Assembly (NCBI GenBank): GCA_003565735.1 | Contig: PXBB01000082.1 | Span: 1 to 38,497 of the forward strand | Reading direction: 5' to 3' | From: Bacteroidales bacterium | Lineage (GTDB): Bacteria; Bacteroidota; Bacteroidia; Bacteroidales; PXBB01 | Length of the DNA stretch: 38,497 bases | In this document: piece after piece, positions 25,307 through 35,800 of the stretch | Position numbering within the stretch: the stretch's first letter is position 1 | How the letters are laid out: every line of letters starts with the position of its first letter | Made by a program: the position numbers and the translations under genes | The notes under the pieces: generated by a model | Database searches by the model: none | What the model saw: only the letters and a program-made list of their open reading frames with translations | Told to the model about the DNA's origin: nothing

Positions 25307-28243
25307 TTAATCAACAACAATCATTTTGCCTGTGTGCACGCCCGAGTTTGTGGAAATGCGATAGAGGTAAAGTCCGCTTTGTTTCGTTGAGGCATCATAC
25401 TCTATTGTAAAGGGGCCGGCTTTTACATTATAATAATTAAGTGTTTCTACGTGTTGCCCCATGGTATTGAATATTTCAATTTTAATGTCAGTAGGGCTTG
25501 GCAATATGCAATTTATTTGGGTTGTTTTTTTAAAAGGGTTGGGGTAATTTTGAAAAAAAGTGGCTTTTTCATTTTTTTTTTCAGCAGCCACGCTAATATT
25601 ATTGAAAGTAATCCTTTTGCCGTCATCGGCATGCATATCACTGCTTAAAAATTTGAAACGCACTTTAAAAAATGCATTGTCATTTACTGAGTGGATATTA
25701 GAAAAATCTATACGGGAATTCTCGTATATTTCGTGGATTTTGATTTCATCAAAAATCAAGCTGTCCGAAAGCCACTGCATGTTTTCATCAATGGCATACT
25801 CAATGGAAATGGCATCGGCAGCACCTTCGTTTGTTGCTGCAAAACTCATTTCAATATTTTTGTAGTTTTTTGTAGGGATGTGAAACACCAAAGCATTTTC
25901 TCCTGCATCGCCGCTTAAGGGCTGGCGTACTTGTATGCCTCTGATATTGCTTTCGGGGTATGGTGTGCCGTCAATAATATCGAGCTGGTAATTTACAGGT
26001 GTTGGATTGTTTCTTCTTTCTAATGATGCTTTGCGCCACAATTCATGGCCTTGATAATACGGATAGCCGCTCAGTGCGGAAAAGAATTCTATGTAAGCCG
26101 GTTCGCCAATACTGTACGAGGCATCAATAGTCTTTAATGGTGTGTTATTGGGCAGGGTATCGCTAAAATGCCAATAATGAATAAGGTGTGCATTTTCGGA
26201 CAGGTATGGTTCAGTTATTTTCAGTTGTCTGTCCATCCAAAGCAGTCTTCTCAGCAGCCAGTTTTCCATCCAGTTGACTTCATCTTCGAAGGAATCGCCT
26301 ATGTACCAATTAGGCCAAATGTAAGTTCCTAATGTTGGCCATCTCTGAAAATTACGCACCTGTGCTTCGGCTAACAGATTTTTATTGTAGGCTATCATAG
26401 CTGTCAGGTAGTCTTTCGAAAAAACCGTTTGCCTAAGATCCCACCAGCGTAACTTTAGATTTTGCTCAAAAAGGTCATCTTCAAGAAGTCTGACATACCA
26501 ATAACATATGGGACAGTCATCTTCGCTTAAAAGGCTATAGTACCATCCTTCAGGCTTCCAGCCTTCGAGATAGTCGGCAATGCCAAGGCTCAGGTTGAAA
26601 TCCCACAAGGGACCCATGATCAATTTTTCGTTGCGGTCTTTATACATAAAAGTGCTCAGGCGGTAGCCGTCAATTTCTTTGAGGAGTTCAGTAATCAAAA
26701 AGTGGTCGATAAAAGAATTTTCATCAACATAGTTTCTGTATCCCTTATCAGGGTCATCGAAATCGCTACTAAAAAGGGCATCTTCAAAAGCACTCATATA
26801 ATCAGAAATCCACTGCCTTTGTTGGGGTGTTACATCCGCTTCTTGCGGGCGCACATGGCAAAGGATAGTACCCCTTGCAGTAGCAAAACCGACTTCATCG
26901 TCATCAAGTCTGTCTTTGCTGATAATATAGCCTCCGGTTATTTCGGGTTCCTGATTATCGTTAGGGCTTATTTTAGTAATGTCAACACGGTTATTATCCC
27001 ATTTTATCCTTTCTACCAATACATAAACGCCATGGTAATGGCTGTAATCAACCGTTCCATTTCCATGGTGTAAAAAAAGTTCAACAAAGTGTGTGCGTGG
27101 TGCATACCAGCCCATATCTTCCGATAATTGATAAGCTAACACATTGCGCATCAGGGTCATATCGGTATATGGCGCATATAATATCCAGTTATGCTCGGCA
27201 GGCATTTCAAGGATAGACGCATTATAGGTGCCATCCTTTTCGTTGAGCAAGTGAAACCCGAACATATTTTTCGGAAAAGACAATGAGCTGGAGCCTCTTT
27301 TGTTGGTAAGCGCTCTGTTTTGAAAAGTAGTGCTGTCAGCTATTAATGAGACCTCTCCACCTATCATCAAATCATTAATTGTAATAGCTGAAAAAGAGCG
27401 TTCGCCCGGTGTAATAAGCGTATCAAACTGATTGAGAACAATGAGCGGTAAATTGGATTGAAAATTGTGAAGCTCATCGGCCAGGATATTGTAAATATGC
27501 GTTTCTGTTTCACTTTTCAATGCCCCATCCTTGTATGTAAAGGCTCTGATAATTTTTGCCCCATGTATGGGTATAGGGTTTTCATATACAACTGCATTTT
27601 GCTGATCAGGATAGCTGCCGTCTGTTGTATAATAAACAATGGCACTGTCGGGTGCCGAGAGCGTCAGTTGAAAAGGGCTGGTATAACAGCCGCCTGAGTG
27701 CGAAAAAACGGGTGGGTTCAAAAATTCTTCAAAGTGATTGCTGCTGTTGGGTGTACCAGGGGTAGGCGTGGCGAAAAAAAAGAAATCGGGCGCACCATCC
27801 GGATACCTGCCATAGGAAATATCACTTGGAATATATTGAGCAGGGACGTAATCAATAATATACCCCGTAGTGTCGCTCAGAATAATTGGTTCTCCATTTT
27901 TGCTGATACTGAAGTTGGTATGTAAAAAACTGCCATCAGTTCTGTTTTTTCCCGAAGCAAAAAGGATGAGATGGTCTGATGGGTAAATAAGCACTTCAGG
28001 GAATACCCATCGGTCGGGATTATTTAAATCATCAGAAAGCATGTAACCTTTGAGGTTGATAATAGAACTTGTGCCATTGTAAAGCTCTATCCAATCTTCG
28101 AAATCGCCATCTTCATCCTGAATACCATCCTCGTTCGATGATAAAATCTCATTTATGACAAGCGCCTGTGCGCCCGTGTAAAGAGAAGCCAGACATAATG
28201 AAAATGAGAACAGGAAAGACAATAGTATCTTTGAGGCACCCAT
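25307..28243 (-). CDS. Lamin-tail/CotH-domain surface protein with T9SS sorting domain
   Basis: Predicted T9SS cargo of 978 residues. In order: signal peptide to about residue 26; lamin-tail domain at about 28-165 (LVINEILSSNEDG, DWIELYN, SISKNGEPIILSD); chitobiase-type beta module at about 180-255 (IVYYTTDGSYPD); CotH-like kinase domain at about 305-650; a beta-rich region; and a type-A sorting domain over the last 85 residues (FFQNYPNPFKKTTQIN to SGLYLYRIST). CotH landmarks are FGFHLLNEKDG, LMRNVLAYQLSEDMGWYAPR, GVYVLVERIKWDNNRVDI and GPLWDFNLSLG. Spore CotH proteins are protein kinases. Whether this outer-surface version phosphorylates anything is unknown, and ATP supply outside the cell is an obvious question. 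A TATCTTTG at 28350-28343 could be its -7 element. Confidence 0.9.
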   Translation of the reverse strand: MGASKILLSFLFSFSLCLASLYTGAQALVINEILSSNEDGIQDEDGDFEDWIELYNGTSSIINLKGYMLSDDLNNPDRWVFPEVLIYPSDHLILFASGKNRTDGSFLHTNFSISKNGEPIILSDTTGYIIDYVPAQYIPSDISYGRYPDGAPDFFFFATPTPGTPNSSNHFEEFLNPPVFSHSGGCYTSPFQLTLSAPDSAIVYYTTDGSYPDQQNAVVYENPIPIHGAKIIRAFTYKDGALKSETETHIYNILADELHNFQSNLPLIVLNQFDTLITPGERSFSAITINDLMIGGEVSLIADSTTFQNRALTNKRGSSSLSFPKNMFGFHLLNEKDGTYNASILEMPAEHNWILYAPYTDMTLMRNVLAYQLSEDMGWYAPRTHFVELFLHHGNGTVDYSHYHGVYVLVERIKWDNNRVDITKISPNDNQEPEITGGYIISKDRLDDDEVGFATARGTILCHVRPQEADVTPQQRQWISDYMSAFEDALFSSDFDDPDKGYRNYVDENSFIDHFLITELLKEIDGYRLSTFMYKDRNEKLIMGPLWDFNLSLGIADYLEGWKPEGWYYSLLSEDDCPICYWYVRLLEDDLFEQNLKLRWWDLRQTVFSKDYLTAMIAYNKNLLAEAQVRNFQRWPTLGTYIWPNWYIGDSFEDEVNWMENWLLRRLLWMDRQLKITEPYLSENAHLIHYWHFSDTLPNNTPLKTIDASYSIGEPAYIEFFSALSGYPYYQGHELWRKASLERRNNPTPVNYQLDIIDGTPYPESNIRGIQVRQPLSGDAGENALVFHIPTKNYKNIEMSFAATNEGAADAISIEYAIDENMQWLSDSLIFDEIKIHEIYENSRIDFSNIHSVNDNAFFKVRFKFLSSDMHADDGKRITFNNISVAAEKKNEKATFFQNYPNPFKKTTQINCILPSPTDIKIEIFNTMGQHVETLNYYNVKAGPFTIEYDASTKQSGLYLYRISTNSGVHTGKMIVVD

Positions 28244-28642
28244 TACAATCTATTATAATTTTTTGCTTTATTTTTTAACAGTTTTTTCTTAATAAAAGTA
28301 TAAAGTCGGCAAAAAATTCATTTTCTAAGTTCTATTACTCAGCAAAGATATAAATCCTTTGCCAATAAAGAAATCTTTTAGAATAACGTAAGCCTTTTTT
28401 ATATAAATTTGCTGCTGACATTTTTAGGCAATAGGGTTGACTTAATGCAACAATAAATGCATAAGATTGAAAATCAGCTTAAAACATTCAGGCGCTTGAA
28501 AATAATTTTGTTGCTTTTGCTCTTTTTTTAAAATTGTACGGTTTATCAGGTGCTGGTGAGCTTGAACTTAAGGGAAGTATCAGAGCTAAACTGAAGACTT
28601 TATAAATGATATTAACAAACCACTTAAAAAGATAATTTAAAA
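28244..28642. other. 399-base gap, possible promoters and a small frameshifted frame
   Basis: Divergent intergenic region. TATCTTTG on the minus strand (28350-28343) may serve the CotH gene and TAAATTTG (28404-28411, plus) the aminotransferase gene, the latter with a long leader of about 220 bases. Neither has a well-spaced TTG. A short ATG frame at 28457-28531 with a possible -1 extension to 28605 is listed separately. Otherwise nothing is recognisable. Confidence 0.45.
28457..28605 (+). other. Possible small membrane peptide with a T7 frameshift point
   Basis: ATG at 28457 opens 24 codons: a basic start (MHKIENQLKTFRRLK) and a hydrophobic IILLLLLFF, with a stop at 28529. The stop follows a run of seven T. 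Shifting one base back at that run continues in frame (LKLYGLSGAGELELKGSI and on) to a TAA at 28603. This could be a decayed small gene, a sequencing indel or a slippage site, or chance in AT-rich DNA. No homologue is recognised. Confidence 0.2.
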
Positions 28643-29776
28643 ATGAAGAACATTCAAATGGTAGACTTAAAAAGTCAGTATTTAAAGATAAAAAATGAAG
28701 TTGACCAAGCCGTTCTCGATGTCATTGGTTCAACAGCCTATATCAATGGGCCTGAGGTTAAAAATTTCCAATCGGATTTAGAAGCATATCTTGGCGTCAA
28801 GCATGTTATTCCGTGTGCCAATGGTACGGATGCCTTGCAAATTTCGATGATGGGTTTAGATTTGCAGGAGGGTGATGAAGTCATTACCACCACTTTTACT
28901 TTTGTAGCAACTGTTGAGGTTATCGCATTGCTGAAGTTGAAACCTGTTTTGGTTGATGTTGATGCTGATACCTTTAACATTAACATTGAATCGCTTCAAA
29001 AAGCGATAACACCTAAAACCAAGGCTATTGTTCCTGTGCATCTCTTTGGGCAGTGTGTACAAATGGAAGCCATAATGGAGATAGCAAAAGCTCATAAGCT
29101 TTATGTAATTGAGGATGCTTGTCAGGCCATTGGCTCGGATTATATATTTAAGGACGGACAAAGAAAGAAAGCAGGAGCCATTGGTGACGTAGGGTGCACT
29201 TCATTTTTTCCCTCTAAGAATTTGGGCTGCTATGGCGATGGTGGAGCTATTTTTACCAACCATGATGCTTTGGCATCTAAGCTGCGGGCAGTGGTAAACC
29301 ACGGCATGGTCAAGCGTTACTATCACGACTTCGTAGGTGTTAACTCCCGCTTAGATAGTATTCAGGCTGCTATTTTGCGAATCAAGCTCAGGCATCTGGA
29401 TGCTTATGCCCAAGCACGTAATGCAGCAGCAGCGTATTATAACAATGCTTTTAAAGATCATCCGAAGCTGATTACTCCTGTCCGGGCACCTTATACCACG
29501 CACGTGTTTCATCAATATACACTTATTACTAAAGATATTGACCGTGACGGTTTGCAGGCATTTTTGGCCGAGAAAAATATTCCTGCCATGATTTACTATC
29601 CTGTTGCTATGCACATGCAGAAAGCATACAAAGATGCCCGCTACAAAGAAGGTGATTTCCCGGTTACTGAGATGTTGTGCCGTTCGGTTATTTCCTTACC
29701 CATGCATACAGAGCTGGATGAAGAGCAGTTGAAATACATTACGGACAGCGTTTTGGAATACGTCAATCAATATTGA
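28643..29776 (+). CDS. DegT/DnrJ/EryC1/StrS-type sugar aminotransferase
   Basis: PLP-dependent aminotransferase of 377 residues that transfers an amino group, usually from glutamate, to a nucleotide-linked keto-sugar. Visible: NGPEVKNFQSDLEAYLGVKH at 35-54, CANGTDALQISM near 58-69, the PLP-contacting EDACQAIGS (Asp158, Gln161), SFFPSKNLGCYGDGGA with Lys192 as the PLP Schiff-base lysine, and NSRLDSIQAAIL. The sequence fits enzymes acting on surface-polysaccharide amino sugars such as the FdtB, WlbE or Per-like groups; the exact product is unknown. A flippase gene follows after 56 bases on the same strand, supporting a role in exported glycans. Confidence 0.92.
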   Translation: MKNIQMVDLKSQYLKIKNEVDQAVLDVIGSTAYINGPEVKNFQSDLEAYLGVKHVIPCANGTDALQISMMGLDLQEGDEVITTTFTFVATVEVIALLKLKPVLVDVDADTFNINIESLQKAITPKTKAIVPVHLFGQCVQMEAIMEIAKAHKLYVIEDACQAIGSDYIFKDGQRKKAGAIGDVGCTSFFPSKNLGCYGDGGAIFTNHDALASKLRAVVNHGMVKRYYHDFVGVNSRLDSIQAAILRIKLRHLDAYAQARNAAAAYYNNAFKDHPKLITPVRAPYTTHVFHQYTLITKDIDRDGLQAFLAEKNIPAMIYYPVAMHMQKAYKDARYKEGDFPVTEMLCRSVISLPMHTELDEEQLKYITDSVLEYVNQY

Positions 29777-29832
29777 TTTGGAATAGTTTTGTGAAAAAAT
29801 CTTTTATTCGTTAAACCACAAAAATCGTTAAA

Positions 29833-31314
29833 ATGGGTACCATAGCACGTCAAACCATAAAAGGGAGTGTGTACTCATATGTTGGTGCTGCTTTAGGTTT
29901 TGTGAACGTTGTTTTACTGATGCCACACATATTCAGCACGGCTCAGGTGGGACTGGTAAACCTTATCATTGCTATATCAAGTATTATGGGGCAGTTTGGT
30001 ATGCTGGGTTTTGCGAATGTTACTAAACGCCTGTTCCCTTTTTTCAGAAACCCTAATAAAAATCACAACGGGTTTTTATTTATTCTTCTGATGGTCGCGT
30101 TGTTAGGGTTTTTTATTTCCGGCTTGGGTTATTTTGCACTGAAAGACTATTTTGTAACACAGAATAAAGAAGATTCCCCTCTTTTTGCTAAGTATGTCTA
30201 TTTGCTTTTGCCTCTTATTTTTATTTACATATTCACTGGACTTATTGATGTTTACAACAGGGTTCTTTTTAATGCTTCTTTTGGCATTTTTGTAAAAGAG
30301 TTTTTTTTAAGGATTCTTAATTTAATAGGTATAGGGCTTTATTATTATGGCTTTTTTGATTTTAATGGTTTTATACACTATTACACAATAGCTTACGGTG
30401 CGCCTGTGTTTATGACCGTTGGATTGTTGATCTACAGAAAGCAGTTTTCACTCAAACCGGACTTTTCATTTTTGACCAAAAAAATGCGCTATGAGATGGT
30501 TATGGTTGCAGTCTTTGCCTTGCTGTCGGGCTTCTCGAGTATTGCAGCTATGTACATTGATAAATATATGATAAATCATTATTTCGATCTCAGTGCTACT
30601 GGTGTTTATGCTATTGCTTTCTATTTTGGCTCAATGATTATATTACCCGGAAGGGCTCTGGTAAAAATATCAACTACTTATATAACAGAATCCTTCAAGT
30701 CAGGTGACTGGGATACTATAAAGAGTATTTACTCAAAGAGTGCGCTTAACCAGCTTATTATGGCGGCGTTTGTTTTTTTATTATTATGGGGCAACATAGA
30801 TAGTTTACTGGCATTCTTGCCCGAAGCCTATCATGAAGGCAAATATGTTATCTTGTATATTGCCTTGGCCTATTTATCCATAATGGGTTTTGGACTGGGT
30901 AGTGAGATTATTGTTTTCAGCAAATATTACAGGCACTATGCGGTTATTATGATTTTGCTGATTGTTTTTATAATTTTTTTCAACTTGTTGCTTATCCCTT
31001 CTTATGGTATTGTTGGAGCAGCTATGGCTTCTTTGATATCATATTTCTTCTATTGTTTTATCAATTTTCTTTTCATTCTTATTAAGTTTGGTTTTCATCC
31101 TTTTACGTATAAGCACCCTGTGGTTTTGTTAATTGGTTTTCTCGTTTATTTGGTTACCCTTTTGCTGTCGCCCTCTGTTCCTGTTATAGTCAGTGTGATA
31201 ATCAAATCATTAGCCATTACGGTGCTTTTTTTAGTGCCTGTATATGTGTTCAATATTTCGGAGGACTTGAATAAAGCCATTCACGGTATTATTCGTAAAA
31301 TCAGATCGCGATAA
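29833..31314 (+). CDS. Polysaccharide flippase, Wzx/MATE-like
   Basis: Integral membrane protein of 493 residues with 12 to 14 predicted hydrophobic helices, of the oligosaccharide-flippase (MOP) family. It opens with GTIARQTIKGSVYSYVGAAL, the usual N-terminal helix, and FSTAQVGLVNLIIAISSIMG. Later parts show MYIDKYMINHYFDLSATGVY, a region conserved in Wzx-type proteins, and alternating loops and helices to a basic C-terminus (GIIRKIRSR). It probably moves a lipid-linked sugar unit from the cytoplasmic to the periplasmic face. It lies directly after the sugar aminotransferase. No polymerase or ligase gene is next to it, so the rest of its pathway must be elsewhere. Confidence 0.88.
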   Translation: MGTIARQTIKGSVYSYVGAALGFVNVVLLMPHIFSTAQVGLVNLIIAISSIMGQFGMLGFANVTKRLFPFFRNPNKNHNGFLFILLMVALLGFFISGLGYFALKDYFVTQNKEDSPLFAKYVYLLLPLIFIYIFTGLIDVYNRVLFNASFGIFVKEFFLRILNLIGIGLYYYGFFDFNGFIHYYTIAYGAPVFMTVGLLIYRKQFSLKPDFSFLTKKMRYEMVMVAVFALLSGFSSIAAMYIDKYMINHYFDLSATGVYAIAFYFGSMIILPGRALVKISTTYITESFKSGDWDTIKSIYSKSALNQLIMAAFVFLLLWGNIDSLLAFLPEAYHEGKYVILYIALAYLSIMGFGLGSEIIVFSKYYRHYAVIMILLIVFIIFFNLLLIPSYGIVGAAMASLISYFFYCFINFLFILIKFGFHPFTYKHPVVLLIGFLVYLVTLLLSPSVPVIVSVIIKSLAITVLFLVPVYVFNISEDLNKAIHGIIRKIRSR

Positions 31315-31332
31315 CTCAATGGGTTCCCAAAA

Positions 31333-32415
31333 TCAGAATAAATGACGTATGGGCACCAGCAGAAATTCAATAGCTTTTAGCGTGCGTGGCCGCCTAAGCC
31401 ACTTTTGATAATCAAAAGGGAGACAATCTTTGCTGGTATCATCAATGTGTTTTTGAAGCATGGAAGCTACAGATGCTTCGTCTCCTACAAGATTAATTTC
31501 GTGCTGGAAGCGAAAGCTACGGTAATCGAAATTGCTGGAACCGATACAAAAAGTTTTTTTATCTATGCACATTATTTTGGCATGTAAATTATGGGGCTTG
31601 TATTGCAAAATGCGAATATTACTTTTATGAAGCGGTCCCAGATATTTGTTTCGTAAAATATCAAAAAGCCCTACATCCGAATGCAGGGGCGTAATTACTG
31701 TTACTTTAACTGTTCTCTCGGCAGCATTTGTTAGCGCTTTACGTACAGTACTGTCGGGCAAAAAATAGGGTGTTTCAATAATAATTTCCTCTTTGGCCTT
31801 TTTAATAAGTTCCAGCATACGTTTACGTGTAGGCTGAATAACAGTACTGGGCACGTCTTTTATAATTTCAAACCCGGCATATTTTACTTTGCGTGTTATT
31901 TTCTTTTTATTAGGAAAATATTTTTTGGAAAGATTAAAGTCTTCAAAAAAAATGCTTTTGAATTTTTTTGCAATATTGCCGCTAATACGTAAAACGCTCT
32001 CACGCCAGTTTAGCGAATAGCCCGTAATATTAGCCGACCCGATAAATGTAATATGCTCATCGATGATTAATAATTTGCGGTGGTTACGCATATGATTAGC
32101 CGAAAAAATATCTAAGCGGATGCGCAGCTTTTTGAAAAACTTTACCAGGCCACCGTGAGCAATCATTTTAGCAAAGAATTTTTCCGAAACGCCCGACCCC
32201 CAAGAATCAATGAGTACACAAACTTTAACCCCCTCCTGAGCTTTACGTGTCAATAAGTCACGAAAGCGCGTACCCATCGGATCTTGAGAAAACTTGTAAG
32301 TTTGAAGATAAATGGACTTCTTAGCATTTTTAATATCGTCCAGCATGATATTAAAAAATATCAATGGGTCATTATAAAATGAAAACTTTAAATCTTGTTG
32401 GGGCTCGGCATTCAT
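31333..32415 (-). CDS. Phospholipase D-family enzyme, cardiolipin synthase-like
   Basis: Phospholipase D superfamily protein of 360 residues with two HKD motifs: HRKLLIID at 112-119 with GSANI just after, and HAKIMCID at 278-285 with GSSNFDYRS. Both catalytic His-Lys-Asp sets are intact. There is no N-terminal membrane anchor, as in ClsB-type enzymes and unlike ClsA, and the protein is rich in lysine, consistent with peripheral membrane binding. The likely role is cardiolipin or other phosphatidyl transfer in the inner membrane; a nuclease or phosphodiesterase activity cannot be excluded. It ends 18 bases from the convergent flippase gene and has its own promoter at 32441-32471. Confidence 0.88.
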   Translation of the reverse strand: MNAEPQQDLKFSFYNDPLIFFNIMLDDIKNAKKSIYLQTYKFSQDPMGTRFRDLLTRKAQEGVKVCVLIDSWGSGVSEKFFAKMIAHGGLVKFFKKLRIRLDIFSANHMRNHRKLLIIDEHITFIGSANITGYSLNWRESVLRISGNIAKKFKSIFFEDFNLSKKYFPNKKKITRKVKYAGFEIIKDVPSTVIQPTRKRMLELIKKAKEEIIIETPYFLPDSTVRKALTNAAERTVKVTVITPLHSDVGLFDILRNKYLGPLHKSNIRILQYKPHNLHAKIMCIDKKTFCIGSSNFDYRSFRFQHEINLVGDEASVASMLQKHIDDTSKDCLPFDYQKWLRRPRTLKAIEFLLVPIRHLF

Positions 32416-32440
32416 TATGCTTATTTATAAAGAATTCATA

Positions 32441-32471
32441 CAAAAATAAAAAAAATCATTTTTAACTTCAA
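32441..32471 (-). promoter_or_regulatory. Promoter of the phospholipase D-family gene
   Basis: On the minus strand TTG (32471-32469) and TATTTTTG (32448-32441) are 20 bases apart, matching the Bacteroidota pattern. The start would lie about 22 bases before the ATG at 32415. Confidence 0.55.
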
Positions 32472-32719
32472 CTAATTATTAAAAAATCAGCCATATTTTT
32501 TGTTTGACACTTCAAACAGAGGTCTCGCTTCAGGAATATGCATAAAACAAAATTTGGGGGCTGTCTCCAAAACATCGGTTTGCTGAAAATCACACACAGA
32601 AATAAGGTGTTTTGCCAAATATGTGTACTAACTTTTACAGTTATTGAGAGAAATAGGATGAAGTGTCTGATTTCAAAGGTATTTACAGCCGCAATAAATT
32701 TTCTGCTGCATAATGCGGG

Positions 32720-32750
32720 TTGAATGGTTCAAGAAAAAAATGTAACTTTG
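32720..32750 (+). promoter_or_regulatory. Promoter of the DUF4175-ATPase-ybeY operon
   Basis: TTG (32720-32722) and TAACTTTG (32743-32750) are 20 bases apart and fit the Bacteroidota consensus. The start near 32754 gives a leader of about 80 bases before the ATG at 32834. Confidence 0.6.
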
Positions 32751-32833
32751 TAGAAGTTCATAATTTTAAAACGAATTGCACGTTTATATAATCGCAGGCG
32801 AAAAAACTTATCAGCAGAACAGAGGTGTCACAC

Positions 32834-35800
32834 ATGCAAAACAACTACAACATACTCATCAACAAGCTCGATGCTTTTATCAGGAAGTATTATAAAAATC
32901 TGGTAATACGCGGCAGTTTGTACAGTGTGGGCTCCATATTACTGTTGTACCTTTTCATAACACTAGTTGAGCATTTTGCCCATTCAGGAACATACCTCCG
33001 TGCCTTATTGTTTTTCAGTTTTATTATTTTTAACACGGTTGTTATTCTGAGGCTTATCATATGGCCGTTGCTTAAAACTTTCCGCTTGGGTTCTGTAATA
33101 AGCCATGAAAAAGCGGCTCAGATTATTGGTGCGCATTTTCCTGAAGTTGAGGATAAGTTGATTAATGTTTTGCAACTGAAAAAAATGGCTGACCATAATG
33201 ACCAAACGCGGGCACTTATTGAAGCCGGCATAGAGCAGAAGGCGGATCTAATCAGCCCTGTCCCTTTTAAAAATGCGATTGATTTTAAACAAAACAAGAA
33301 GTATTTAAAGTTTGCAGTGCCGCCTTTATTAATGCTGCTTCTTATTCTGCTGACATCACCCGGCGTTATCACTGATTCTACCAAACGAATTGTTCACTAT
33401 CAGAATACTTTCGAAAGACCGGCGCCTTTTGAATTTATCATCCTGAACGAAGACTTAAGCTCGGTGCAAAATAAAGATTTAACACTTCAGGTGCAAACAA
33501 AAGGGAGGGAGCTCCCCGCCGAGGTCTTTATCCATATTAATAACAACAGTTTTCTGCTAAACAAAACCAGCCCTTCATTGCATCAATACACGTTTCGGAA
33601 CATACAGCGCAATCAACAGTTTTGGCTCAGTGCTGCCGGTTACAAATCGAAAGCCTATGAAATAAAAGTGTGGCCAAAGCCTACCATACTTCATTTTGAT
33701 ATTGAGCTAAAATATCCTGCCTATACAGGGAAGAGAAACGAAACACAAAGCAATGCCGGCGATATTGTTGTGCCGCAGGGAACCCGGGCTAAGTGGGTGT
33801 TCAACACCAGAGAAACTAAAAACATACACTTTTTGCTCAACGACAGCTTGCACCTTCTGGAGGCAGAACGACAGAATCATTTTTCTGTCGAACAACGGCT
33901 AATGCATGATAAAACATATAGCTTATTTCCTGAAAATGAGTTTGTAATGGATACCAATGCCATGACTTTTACCATAAATGTCATCCCTGATGCTTACCCC
34001 TCTATTGATGTTGAAGTTTTTCAGGATTCTGTTTACGACAAAAATCTTTTCTTTACCGGAATGATTGAAGATGACTATGGTTTTAGCCATTTAAACTTCA
34101 GATACCGTATTAACAGAGCAGGTCAGAGAGAGGCTGAAGTGCCTTACGAAAATGACCTCATTGAGATTGATAGAAATGTACGGCAGCAGCGCTTTTACTA
34201 CCATTTCAACTTAAGCCAACTCCCCTTAGAGCCCGGTGATGAGGTGTCGTATTTTTTTGAAGTATGGGACAACGATGCTGTTAACGGCAGTAAGTCAACA
34301 AAAACACCTACTTTTACCTATAGAACACTGACCAAAAGAGAAGTTCAGGACAGAGCACAGGAACAAACCCGGCAGCTGCACCGGCAAATGGAAACTGCTA
34401 TGAGAGATGCGCGCAGCATACAACAAACCATAGATGATTTGAACAGAAGAATTCTTGAACAAAAAAGTCTGAACTGGCAGGATAGAAAAAATATTGAAGA
34501 GCTGATTCAAAGAGCGCAAGAGCTGCAAAAAAATACAGAGCAAATTCAACAGCAATTCGAAAATAAAGAAGAATGGGCAAACCAATACCATGAATTGAAC
34601 GAGGATTTAATGCGCAAACAAGAAGAACTCAACAGGTTGCTCGAAGAACTTATGACCGACGAGATGAAGGCTTTGCTACAGGAGCTTGAAGAAATGCTTG
34701 ACAATCTCGATAGAAGTAAAGTTAAGGACATGCTCGATAAGATGAAATTTGACATGCAGGATGTTGAAACTCAAATTGACAGAAGCCTCGAACTGATGAA
34801 ACAGTTTGAAGTTGAAAAAATGATGACCGATGCCATTGAAAAGTTGAAGTCTCTTGCCAAAGAACAGCAGGAATTAGCAGAGCAATCTCAGCAAAGAGGC
34901 GCCGACAATGAAGCCATTCTTGAAGAACAGCAAAAGCTTAATGAGGCTTTTGAGGATATTCAGGAGCAATTGGATGAAATGCATCAGAAAAACAGCGCCC
35001 TCGAAAGGCCAAATAAAATCGAACCCACCGATGCGGAGCAAAAAGCTATTGAAGAATCTATGGAGGAAAGCAGCCGTCAGCTTCAAAGAAACAATCCGAG
35101 ACGGGCTTCCGGCTCGCAGCAGGATGCTTCGGAGCAAATGCAAAAGCTTTCGGAGCAGCTCCAGCAGATGCACTCTCAAATGATGCAAGATAATCTGGCT
35201 GAAGATGCCCATGCTTTGCGTATGATCTTGGAAAATCTTTTGCGCACCTCTTTTGCGCAGGAAGACCTTATGTTGGCGTTAAGGCATATACGCACTACAG
35301 ACCCTCGCTACGTTAACCTTATTCAGGAACAAAACAAAATCGGAGAAGACCTGAAAATGATTGAAGACTCTTTGATAGCACTCAGTAAAAGACAAATGCA
35401 AATTGAATCTTTTGTTACCAGAGAAATGTCTGACATTAACAGTAATCTGGCAAAAGCCGTTCAAAATCTTGTTGACCGTAGAGTTAATGAAGGTGCCAGC
35501 CGTCAGCAGTTTGTCATGACACACGTCAACAATTTGGCTTTACTTCTCAGCGAATCTTTAGACAATATGGTTTCGCAAATGCAAGGTGCATCAGGCAGCT
35601 GCCCGAGCAGTGGTTGTAGCTCAGAAGGTGACCAAAATGGGTTTAAGTCTCTTAAGGAAATGCAGGAAGCACTCAATCAAATGCTTCAGGATATGAAAGA
35701 CGGCAAACAGCCGCAGGGCAGTCAGGGGCAGTCGCTGAGCGAGCAGTTGGCGCGTGCGGCAGCACAACAGCAAGCCATCAGAAACCACCTGCGTCAAATG

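Larger units (their letters stand above)
32416..32833. other. 418-base divergent intergenic region with two promoters
   Basis: Contains the leftward promoter at 32441-32471 and the rightward promoter at 32720-32750. A 61-codon frame at 32538-32723 ends inside the rightward promoter, has no recognisable domain and is judged noncoding. Nothing else is visible. Confidence 0.5.

Noticed and set aside
32538-32723. 61-codon open frame upstream of the DUF4175 gene
   Set aside because: No domain, and it runs into the well-spaced promoter at 32720-32750.
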